Below are positions 1-5,201 of a DNA stretch of 8,417 bases, one piece after another; the first letter of the stretch is position 1; every line of letters begins with the position of its first letter. The notes below the pieces were generated by a model, which was given only the letters and a program-made list of their open reading frames with translations, made no database searches and was not told the DNA's origin. Source of the stretch: Colwellia sp. (GTDB lineage: Bacteria; Pseudomonadota; Gammaproteobacteria; Enterobacterales; Alteromonadaceae). The DNA lies in the NCBI GenBank assembly GCA_003521815.1, contig DPHE01000078.1, forward strand, positions 72,135 through 80,551, in the 5' to 3' direction. The position numbers were made by a program, and so were the translations under genes.

Positions 1-76
1 CCTCTCAGTCGTCATTCCCGCGTTTTCTTGGCGGGAATCTATGGGCTAAGGTGTACTAAGTAATTTATCAAGGAAG
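1..76 (+). repeat. dRS3/NTS-like palindromic repeat, copy A
   Basis: This is the first of two tandem 76-bp copies (the other is 90-165), differing at 5 positions (6, 25, 45, 54, 64). It contains a perfect 8-bp inverted repeat, ATTCCCGC at 14-21 and GCGGGAAT at 31-38, around a 9-nt loop, preceded by CGTC. The stem and the CGTC lead match what I know of the neisserial dRS3/NTS repeat, although the loop there is shorter. The tail includes AAGGAAG (70-76), which in copy B is the ribosome binding site of the nuclease gene; here it serves no visible gene. The copy may extend left of the window. Confidence 0.85.
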
Positions 77-89
77 GAAATTGCGCATA

Positions 90-165
90 CCTCTGAGTCG
101 TCATTCCCGCGTTGTCTTGGCGGGAATCTATGGACTAAGGTGAACTAAGTAACTTATCAAGGAAG
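90..165 (+). repeat. dRS3/NTS-like palindromic repeat, copy B, forming the leader of the GIY-YIG gene
   Basis: This is the second tandem copy, 13 bp after copy A. The hairpin arms are at 103-110 and 120-127. Its last seven bases, AAGGAAG (159-165), lie 5 bp before the ATG at 171 and are a good Shine-Dalgarno sequence, so the repeat forms the 5' leader of the nuclease gene. A hairpin in this leader could affect translation or be a nuclease target as single-stranded DNA; neither is shown by the sequence. Confidence 0.85.
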
Positions 166-170
166 ATAAT

Positions 171-458
171 ATGAAAAACCCCGTTGTATATATACTGGCA
201 AGTAAAAAGAATGGCACTTTATATATTGGTGTTACTAGTGACATAGTGAAACGCACTTGGCAACACAAAAACCATGTTGTTAGTGGATTTACTGAGCAAC
301 ATCAAGTTAATCGGCTAGTCTATTTTGAACAATTTGATGATATGGAAAATGCCATCATGCGTGAAAAAACATTAAAGAAGTGGCAGAGAGCTTGGAAAAT
401 AAGATTAATAGAAAAAACAAACCCTGATTGGTTAGATTTGTATGATGAGATTATTTAG
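171..458 (+). CDS. Small GIY-YIG nuclease family protein associated with palindromic repeats
   Basis: This is a stand-alone GIY-YIG nuclease domain of 95 residues with no fused DNA-binding domain, the usual size for the family once annotated as 'UvrC-like' solitary proteins. Visible motifs are VYI at residues 6-8 (the GIY position), YIG at 18-20, an arginine in the following helix (Arg28) and the metal-binding glutamate in REKTLKKW (Glu65), so the active site looks intact. The start is supported by AAGGAAG 5 bp upstream. Palindromic repeats flank the gene on both sides, in inverted orientation around the coding region. I recall that neisserial relatives (Ssn type) cut single-stranded DNA at repeats with the same stem, so a role in processing ssDNA at these repeats is a reasonable inference. 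It could instead be a plain repair-type nuclease. Confidence 0.9.
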   Translation: MKNPVVYILASKKNGTLYIGVTSDIVKRTWQHKNHVVSGFTEQHQVNRLVYFEQFDDMENAIMREKTLKKWQRAWKIRLIEKTNPDWLDLYDEII

Positions 459-467
459 TTAAAAACT

Positions 468-498
468 GGATACCCGACAAAAGATCTCGGGTATGACG
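468..498 (-). repeat. Diverged inverted copy of the palindromic repeat, just after the nuclease gene
   Basis: An 8-bp perfect inverted repeat, ATACCCGA (470-477) and TCGGGTAT (487-494), encloses a 9-nt loop, the same 8/9/8 geometry as the other copies. Read on the minus strand it begins CGTCATACCCGA, against CGTCATTCCCGC in the upstream copies, so it belongs to the same family in opposite orientation. Two stem positions differ from the consensus and both are compensated on the other arm. It could also act as a transcription terminator for the nuclease gene, but no T-run follows on the plus strand. Confidence 0.7.
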
Positions 499-534
499 GT
501 AAATATATAAGTGTACGGTAAATATATAGGTGTA
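497..534 (+). repeat. 19-bp tandem duplication
   Basis: The unit CGGTAAATATATAAGTGTA (497-515) is repeated at 516-534 with one change (A510 to G529). It overlaps the end of the inverted palindromic copy by 2 bp. It is probably a slippage or repair scar next to the repeat unit; no function is apparent. Confidence 0.8.
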
Positions 535-586
535 ATGCGTTTGCTATACAAGTATAACGACTAGGCACGATGAGCTTATGCTCAAG

Positions 587-612
587 CCTCTGAATAGTCA
601 TTCCTGCGTTGT
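587..612 (+). repeat. Truncated copy of the palindromic repeat
   Basis: This 26-bp stretch matches the first 26 bases of copy B with three changes, and stops within the loop before the 3' arm of the hairpin. It is followed after 7 bp by a full hairpin copy, so it looks like a broken copy left by deletion or by one repeat inserting into another. Confidence 0.65.
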
Positions 613-619
613 ATCAGCA

Positions 620-658
620 TCGTCATTCCCGCGTTGTCTTGGCGGGAATCTATGCACT
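620..658 (+). repeat. dRS3/NTS-like palindromic repeat, copy C, upstream of pfaD
   Basis: It matches 38 of 39 bases of copy B (98-136), with hairpin arms at 625-632 and 642-649. It lacks the 5' and 3' flanks of copies A and B, including the AAGGAAG tail. It lies 44 bp before the pfaD start codon and has the same orientation as copies A and B. Confidence 0.85.
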
Positions 659-667
659 TACTATAGC
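639..667 (+). promoter_or_regulatory. Possible promoter for pfaD, partly within repeat copy C
   Basis: TTGGCG (639-644, four matches to the -35 consensus) and TATAGC (662-667, four matches to the -10 consensus) are separated by 17 bp. The -35 element would be supplied by the hairpin's loop and 3' arm. Both hexamers are mediocre in AT-rich DNA, so this is only a candidate. pfaD has its own ribosome binding site, AGGAAA (692-697). Confidence 0.25.
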
Positions 668-702
668 TAAAAAAATAAAGAATTTATAAATAGGAAATAA
701 AA

Positions 703-2301
703 ATGTCAAAGCTAGATTTTAATAACAACAATGCCATCGACTGGGTATGGCAAGTTGATAACAACACGATAAAAACCGATAGCGGTGCTATTAAAACCGC
801 TTTAATGGATTTAGCTTCCCCTGTTTATATTGCCAAAAAGGGCAATGAACTTGGTCTTGCAAATGCTACGTCAACGTCTGGTGTTAGTGATGTATTAGCG
901 TTTGCCCAAAAACTCACTCCTGAAGATTTAGGTGACGAGGCTTATAAAAAACAACACGGTGTTAAATACGCATACCATGGAGGCGCAATGGCTAATGGTA
1001 TTGCGTCTGTTGAGTTAGTGGTTGCATTGGGTAAAGCGGGATTTTTATGTTCATTTGGCGCTGCGGGTTTAGTACCTGACGCGGTTGAAGATGCCATTCG
1101 TCGTATACAGGCAGAATTACCCAATGGCCCTTATGCGGTGAATTTAATTCATGCACCTGCAGAAGAGGCATTAGAGCGTGGCGCTGTAGAGCGTTTTATC
1201 AAGCTTGGCGTTAAAACGGTTGAAGCATCAGCTTATTTAGGTTTAACCGAGCACATTGTTTGGTATCGTGTTGCTGGCCTTTCAAAGAATGCTGATGGTA
1301 GTGTTAATATTGGTCATAAAGTGATTGCTAAAGTTTCTCGTACTGAAGTGGGTCGCCGCTTTATGGAGCCCGCACCACAAAAATTCCTTGATAAGCTACT
1401 AGCACAAGGAAAAATCACACCAGAGCAAGTCGAGTTGTCAAAACTTGTACCAATGGCTGATGACATTACTGCTGAAGCGGATTCGGGTGGTCATACTGAT
1501 AACCGTCCATTTTTAACGTTATTACCAACAATTATAGCGCTTCGTGACGAAGTTCAAGCACAATATAACTTTTCGCCAGTACTTCGCGTAGGTGCTGGTG
1601 GTGGTATCGGTACGCCAGAAGCAACGCTTGCTGCCTATAATATGGGCGCAGCATATATTGTACTAGGCTCAGTAAACCAAGCCTGTGTTGAAGCAGGTGC
1701 ATCGGAATATACTCGTAAACTATTAGCAAACGTTGAAATGGCTGATGTTACTATGGCTCCTGCAGCAGATATGTTTGAAATGGGTGTTAAGTTACAAGTG
1801 GTTAAACGTGGTTCAATGTTCGCTATGCGCGCTAAAAAACTTTATGAATTATACGTTGCCTATGACTCTATCGAAGATATTCCTAGTGATGAACGAGTGA
1901 AAATTGAAAAACAAATTTTCCGTTCAAACTTAGATGATGTTTGGGCAGGTACTGAAGCTTTCTTCCAAGAGCGTGATCCAGAAATGTTAGCCCGTGCACA
2001 ATCAAGCCCTAAACGTAAAATGGCATTAATTTTCCGTTGGTACTTAGGCTTAAGTTCTCGTTGGTCAAATACCGGTGAAAAAGGACGTGAAATGGATTAC
2101 CAAATTTGGGCAGGTCCAAGTTTAGGTGCGTTTAATAGCTGGGTAAAAGGCAGTTATTTAGAAGATTATACCCGTCGTGGTGCAGTTGATGTTGCATTGC
2201 ATATGCTAAAAGGTGCTGCTTACTTACAACGTGTTAATCAGCTTAAATTGCAAGGTCTTAGTTTGTCTACTGAGCTAGCGAGCTACCGAACATCAGATTA
2301 A
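703..2301 (+). CDS. pfaD: PfaD-family enoyl reductase of polyunsaturated fatty acid synthase
   Basis: PfaD is the separate trans-acting, FMN-dependent enoyl reductase that works with the PfaA/B/C polyketide-type synthase to make EPA or DHA in marine bacteria. It belongs to the 2-nitropropane dioxygenase-like TIM-barrel flavoproteins. The 532-residue length is normal for the family. Visible features are the glycine-rich flavin-phosphate segment VGAGGGIGTPEA (296-307), followed by AAYIVLGSVNQ (316-326), and the conserved EADSGGHTDNRP segment (258-269). The C-terminal third is helical and typical of PfaD rather than of ordinary nitronate monooxygenases. The ATG is preceded by AGGAAA at 6 bp. pfaD is normally the last gene of pfaABCD, and the strong terminator right after it fits that. 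Here the gene immediately upstream is a repeat-associated nuclease instead of pfaC. Confidence 0.93.
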   Translation: MSKLDFNNNNAIDWVWQVDNNTIKTDSGAIKTALMDLASPVYIAKKGNELGLANATSTSGVSDVLAFAQKLTPEDLGDEAYKKQHGVKYAYHGGAMANGIASVELVVALGKAGFLCSFGAAGLVPDAVEDAIRRIQAELPNGPYAVNLIHAPAEEALERGAVERFIKLGVKTVEASAYLGLTEHIVWYRVAGLSKNADGSVNIGHKVIAKVSRTEVGRRFMEPAPQKFLDKLLAQGKITPEQVELSKLVPMADDITAEADSGGHTDNRPFLTLLPTIIALRDEVQAQYNFSPVLRVGAGGGIGTPEATLAAYNMGAAYIVLGSVNQACVEAGASEYTRKLLANVEMADVTMAPAADMFEMGVKLQVVKRGSMFAMRAKKLYELYVAYDSIEDIPSDERVKIEKQIFRSNLDDVWAGTEAFFQERDPEMLARAQSSPKRKMALIFRWYLGLSSRWSNTGEKGREMDYQIWAGPSLGAFNSWVKGSYLEDYTRRGAVDVALHMLKGAAYLQRVNQLKLQGLSLSTELASYRTSD

Positions 2302-2330
2302 TATTTTAAAAAATAGAGCAACAGAAACCA

Positions 2331-2360
2331 AAAGGCTGATAATTATCAGCCTTTTTTCTT
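2331..2360 (+). terminator. Rho-independent terminator after pfaD
   Basis: A perfect 10-bp stem (AAAGGCTGAT at 2331-2340 and ATCAGCCTTT at 2345-2354) has an AATT loop and runs into a T-tract (2352-2357, then CTT). It starts 29 bp after the pfaD stop codon and marks the end of that transcription unit. The A/T symmetry would allow weaker function on the minus strand too. Confidence 0.9.
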
Positions 2361-2578
2361 TATACTAATAAGAAATATGATACTAACCAATAATCTCCCA
2401 AGGATTGGCAACTCAGTCACTAAAGCGGTCAAAGAAACATTATATCAAATCGGCAGAACTTCCAACAAAGAGCTAAACCGCAAGTGCGGTCATGATGCTT
2501 TTAATTAAAGCGACACTGAGGATATTAGCTTATCCATAAAATTATTGGTGCACTTTTACGTGAGTTAAACGTATAATT

Positions 2579-2607
2579 CTGTCAATATTTAGGAAACTTG
2601 TTACAAT
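2579..2607 (+). promoter_or_regulatory. Likely sigma70 promoter of the VF530-family gene
   Basis: CTGTCA (2579-2584, four matches to the -35 consensus) and TACAAT (2602-2607, five matches to the -10 consensus) are separated by exactly 17 bp. Transcription would begin near 2614, giving a short leader before the ATG at 2632. The terminator after pfaD lies upstream, so the gene needs its own promoter. Confidence 0.5.
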
Positions 2608-2631
2608 GCTATTTTTGATTTTAGGTAGACT

Positions 2632-2961
2632 ATGAATAAAAGTAATGATCCGCTACACGGCGTGAAACTTGAACAGATTCTAACTGAACTGGAGAAAAAA
2701 ATTGGTTGGGAGAAGATGGGTGAGTTACTTAATATCCGTTGTTTCACCAATAAGCCGCGTCTTAAATCAAGTTTGAAATTTCTGCGTACAACCCCTTGGG
2801 CACGCAGTAGAGTTGAAATTTTATACCTTAAAACATTTTGTAGTAAGCATAAAGAAACGGGGAAATTAATCAGGGGGATACTCGCCCAGAATACAGCAGT
2901 AGTAGAAACGACTTCCACCAAGCCTGCTCATTTTGTTTGGCCAACCTCGAAAAAAAAATAG
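2632..2961 (+). CDS. VF530 (DUF2132) family DNA-binding protein
   Basis: Residues about 5-66 carry the family signature: NDPLHGVKLEQIL (5-17), the GW pair (25-26), NIRCFTNKP (34-42) and SSLKFLRTTPWARSRVE (46-62). The family is a small helical fold of bacterial proteins described as DNA-binding from structural work; the cellular role is unknown. At 109 residues it is longer than the usual 70-80. The extra C-terminal tail (67-109) is basic, ending in SKKK, and may add nucleic-acid affinity. A weak AGG (2623-2625) precedes the ATG at 6 bp. It appears to be a single-gene unit, followed by degraded DNA with no clear terminator. Confidence 0.88.
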   Translation: MNKSNDPLHGVKLEQILTELEKKIGWEKMGELLNIRCFTNKPRLKSSLKFLRTTPWARSRVEILYLKTFCSKHKETGKLIRGILAQNTAVVETTSTKPAHFVWPTSKKK

Positions 2962-3058
2962 ACTTATGCCTCACTGAAGACATTAGTGTTTGAAAAGCTT
3001 AGTATGTTTTGATCTACAGCAAGCATGGCTTAACAATCACATTCCTCTAGCAGTTTCC

Positions 3059-3187
3059 CTATAGCTGACGTTCCCCATAGATAAAGACTTTAAGCTTTTG
3101 ATGATGATTTTTTGCCAATAAGTCGTCAGTATCTATGTGAACTAAGCCACCATTGCGGTCATTGACCTTTTCAAAAATCAAGATAAA
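3059..3187 (-). pseudogene. Unrecognised coding-like fragment without a start codon
   Basis: The minus strand has an open frame of 42 residues bounded by stops (TAA complement at 3188-3190, TAG complement at 3059-3061), with no ATG. The peptide reads like the end of a globular protein: NDRNGGLVHIDTDDLLA, then KLKVFIYGERQL at the C terminus. I do not recognise the family. It lies in a stretch that also holds IS66 and mcrC remnants, so a truncated gene tail is plausible, but a chance open frame of this length is not excluded. Confidence 0.25.
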
Positions 3188-3296
3188 TTAGAGTGTTAAC
3201 CCTATGGCGCTAATGGAGATGGTCCGCCGTGAACGTCTAGCCAGATACACATACCCTAAGCTGAACATTAACCCTAGAATTACTCCAACGTAATAA

Positions 3297-3395
3297 AAGG
3301 AGCAATGTATGAGCCTCAAAACTTCCAGTGAGTGTAAAACTCTTGTAGAGCAGCAAATCACTAGCGGGCTATCAGTACCGAAGTTCTGTGACTAA
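3297..3395 (+). mobile_element. IS66-family remnant: N-terminal fragment of TnpA accessory protein
   Basis: A good Shine-Dalgarno (AAAGGAG, 3296-3302) precedes an ATG at 3309 that opens a 28-codon frame ending at a TAA (3393-3395). The peptide contains LVEQQITSGLSVPKFC (12-27), which matches the typical N-terminal helix-turn-helix start of the IS66 accessory protein TnpA (a 'W..LLEQ..ASGLSQAAFC'-like pattern). The usual next segment, around a conserved YW motif, is missing: the sequence switches directly into an mcrC-like tail at about 3391. No tnpB or tnpC remains. The DNA before it (about 3193-3296) may be the IS left end, but I could not define the terminal repeat. The element cannot move by itself. 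Confidence 0.6.
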
Positions 3396-3660
3396 CATCA
3401 AATAATCGCTTTGGTACAGAGCGATTTAAAAGAGATTATATATTTCAGTTATATGCTTATTTAAGGTCACAAGAGATTGATAGCGACCCATTATCTTTAA
3501 GCTCTACAGAATGCTCTTAGATCTCTCTTTAGGAGTTGGATATGACGAAATTGTGTATATACAGGGTTATAAGCTACGTTTTTATACTGTAGACCTTAGC
3601 ATTGATTTTAATACCATTAGTGAACAGCTATTGAAGTTAATCGTTGGTAGTAGGTATTAA
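3392..3660 (+). pseudogene. Degraded C-terminal end of an McrC-like restriction subunit
   Basis: Two reading frames together encode the last ~90 residues of a McrC-type protein, the nuclease subunit of McrBC-like modification-dependent restriction systems. The first frame (3392-3520) contains NRFGTERFKRDYIFQLYAY and then LRSQE with a DP-containing loop. The second frame, open from 3511 to the TAA at 3658-3660, contains MLLDLSLGVGYDEIVYIQG and then KLRFYTVDLS, ending in a helix with EQLLKL. These match the family's 'ERF..EHIYQLYAYLRSQE' and 'GLLLHP..G..VDE.V.IQGH.IRF.TVDL' segments. The frame change near 3507-3514 fits a small deletion (about 4 bases). The N-terminal domain and the catalytic PD-(D/E)XK residues are absent, and no mcrB is visible, so it is inactive. 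It joins directly to the IS66 fragment. Confidence 0.75.
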
Positions 3661-3716
3661 TTAGGAATAAAGCTTTAGGCGTTCTAAGGAATTAAATGTG
3701 CGGAGTTTTGAGTAAA

Positions 3717-3738
3717 GGAACACAAGGATGTGTGTTCC
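3717..3738 (-). terminator. Probable terminator of ttcA
   Basis: An 8-bp perfect inverted repeat, GGAACACA (3717-3724) and TGTGTTCC (3731-3738), has a 6-nt loop. It lies 9 bp past the ttcA stop on the minus strand. The minus-strand sequence after the stem begins TTTACTC, a short and imperfect T-tract, so termination may be partial. Confidence 0.5.
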
Positions 3739-3747
3739 ATGATCAAG

Positions 3748-4629
3748 CTAAGAAGCATCGATAATCTCAATGTTCTTAACGTCAATTAAATTGGATGATG
3801 AGATATCAGCTCCACCGAACGCTTGTTCTTTTGGTTCAGCACTTCTATCGATGGTTAGAGATGAAAAGTCGTATAAATCATGATCAGATAATTGAGATGG
3901 GCTGATGCTTTGAGTACTTTTAAAAATACTTTCAATACGACCAGGCGTTTCTTGATCCCAATCACTTAGCATTTTCTTTATTTTTTTTCTTTGTAAGTTT
4001 TCTTGTGAGCCACAAAGATTACAAGGAATGATAGGGTAGTTCTTTACCTCTGAGAGTTGCTCAATATCCTTCTCTCTACAGTATGAAAGCGGTCTTATGA
4101 CTACATTTCGTTTATCGTCACTAAGAAGCTTTGGCGGCATTGCTTTTAGTTTCGAATTATTAAACATGTTCATCATCAATGTTTCAACGATGTCATCCAT
4201 ATGATGACCCAGCGCAATTTTAGTTGCATCAATCTTCTCGGCAAAGCCATATAAAGAACCTCTTCTAAGGCGTGAACATAAAGAACAAGTTGTCTTTCCC
4301 TCGGGAACCTTTTGCTTTACTACTGAATAAGTGTCTTTATCAATGATGTAGTAATCAATGCCTTTTTGTTCAAGGTAATTCGGTAATATATGTTCAGGGA
4401 AACCAGGCTGTTTTTGATCAAGATTTACAGCTATAACGTCGAACTTGATTGGAGCAACACGTTTTAGATGTAATAAGGTATCAAGCATCACGAAAGAATC
4501 TTTGCCACCACTTATCGCACAAAGAATTTTATCGCCGTCTTCAATCATATTGTAATCTGATACGGCTTTACCCGTTAGGTGTCTAATTTTTTTTTCTAGC
4601 TTGTTGCTCGAGGCTTGTTGAGTATTCAT
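3748..4629 (-). CDS. ttcA: tRNA 2-thiocytidine(32) synthetase TtcA
   Basis: TtcA adds sulfur to cytidine 32 in the anticodon loop of certain tRNAs, using ATP and an oxygen-sensitive iron-sulfur cluster. The 293-residue protein shows the PP-loop SGGKDS (40-45) for ATP binding, the C-S-L-C pair (Cys115, Cys118) followed by SRLRRGSLY, the GHHMDD motif (141-146), and PCNLCGSQ with Cys203 and Cys206. In E. coli TtcA two cysteines of the first pair and one of the second bind the cluster, so it looks functional. The C-terminal tail after about residue 240 is variable. No strong Shine-Dalgarno is seen before the ATG (complement of 4627-4629); the purine-rich GGTAAAG upstream is the best candidate. 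It is isolated, with debris downstream and a gene-poor gap upstream. Confidence 0.95.
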   Translation of the reverse strand: MNTQQASSNKLEKKIRHLTGKAVSDYNMIEDGDKILCAISGGKDSFVMLDTLLHLKRVAPIKFDVIAVNLDQKQPGFPEHILPNYLEQKGIDYYIIDKDTYSVVKQKVPEGKTTCSLCSRLRRGSLYGFAEKIDATKIALGHHMDDIVETLMMNMFNNSKLKAMPPKLLSDDKRNVVIRPLSYCREKDIEQLSEVKNYPIIPCNLCGSQENLQRKKIKKMLSDWDQETPGRIESIFKSTQSISPSQLSDHDLYDFSSLTIDRSAEPKEQAFGGADISSSNLIDVKNIEIIDAS

Positions 4630-4675
4630 TGAAACTTTACCACTATGGAGGCTTTGGGGATGTTATCTGAGACGA

Positions 4676-4684
4676 ATTCTATCA
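4676..4684 (-). promoter_or_regulatory. Candidate extended -10 promoter element of ttcA
   Basis: The minus strand reads TGATAGAAT, a TGn extended -10 with five matches to TATAAT, about 47 bp before the ttcA ATG. No good -35 hexamer is found at 16-18 bp, which extended -10 promoters can tolerate. The support is this motif alone. Confidence 0.3.
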
Positions 4685-4854
4685 TAGGAAAACGTTATTC
4701 GCGTTATTGTTTTTGTCCTTAACGGTAGTATGAATGATTCAGAAATTATTTATTGGTGAAGCTAAAACATTACAAAAATTTAGCTCCGCCGTTTAGGTTA
4801 ACTTATATCTTCAGGCCGCTCTCGAAGAAGCCTATCTATGGATAAGTTAGGGAT

Positions 4855-4998
4855 TTATTCTGCGTTTTTTAATACCTTTTCAATGAGTCCATATTGGTCA
4901 TCAAGCACTCCTTTCATAACTTCTTTTTCTACGAGCAGAGCGCTATATTTATGGTAATAATCTATTTCTGCAGTGGTCGAGTGATATTGGCCACGATT
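4855..4998 (-). pseudogene. Coding-like C-terminal fragment in the ttcA-cvfB gap
   Basis: The minus strand has a 47-residue open frame from just after a stop (complement of 4999-5001) to a TAA (complement of 4855-4857), with no suitable start codon. The peptide is well composed and helical, containing HSTTAEIDYYHKYSALL (6-22) and ending in IEKVLKNAE. The H-x-T-T...Y-Y-H pattern resembles the C-terminal catalytic stretch of tyrosine recombinases, but the match is too short to claim. The rest of the 572-bp gap (4630-5201) holds only the candidate ttcA promoter and the terminator at 5070-5101; I see no intact gene in it. Confidence 0.3.
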
Positions 4999-5069
4999 TT
5001 ATATGTATGCATGTTTTTACTTGAGCATGTGGATAGTAAATAGAAGTGGGTAGCAGGAAAGTTTAGATT

Positions 5070-5101
5070 AAAAAAGCTAAGGCGCTAAGTGCCCCTTAGC
5101 T
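5070..5101 (-). terminator. Rho-independent terminator of the terB-cvfB unit
   Basis: On the minus strand the stem AGCTAAGG...CCTTAGCT (5101-5094 with 5082-5075) encloses an 11-nt loop and runs straight into a run of T (5075-5070). It lies about 100 bp after the stop of the CvfB-like gene, which is the only minus-strand gene upstream of it. Confidence 0.7.
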
Positions 5102-5201
5102 CCATAGAATATGAATGGCAGCTATGAGCTTAAAGTTGCCTTTCGTGTTTAGTCTAATCCAGATAGTTGGAACCGTACTATAATATCTGAGCTACTACCT
5201 A

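Noticed and set aside
1..165. Two regularly spaced palindromic repeats as a possible CRISPR array.
   Set aside because: There are only two 76-bp units with a 13-bp spacer, no cas genes are present, and the copies also occur singly elsewhere.
942..1729. Minus-strand open frames inside pfaD (942-1124 and 1532-1729).
   Set aside because: They are shadows of the strongly supported pfaD frame, with no family signature and no ribosome binding site.
2482..2490. AAGTGCGGT, identical to the Haemophilus DNA uptake core.
   Set aside because: It is a single 9-mer and nothing else points to Pasteurellaceae, so it is probably chance.
2377..2508. A 43-codon plus-strand open frame between the pfaD terminator and the VF530 gene.
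   Set aside because: It has no Shine-Dalgarno and no recognisable family, and it lies in a short gap. It is reported only so that it can be searched; a degraded gene fragment is not excluded.
2601..2921. Minus-strand 106-codon frame opposite the VF530 gene.
   Set aside because: The plus strand has a clear family match and a promoter; the antisense frame is a shadow.
4734..4796. A 20-codon plus-strand frame upstream of ttcA.
   Set aside because: It is too short, lacks a ribosome binding site and matches nothing I know.
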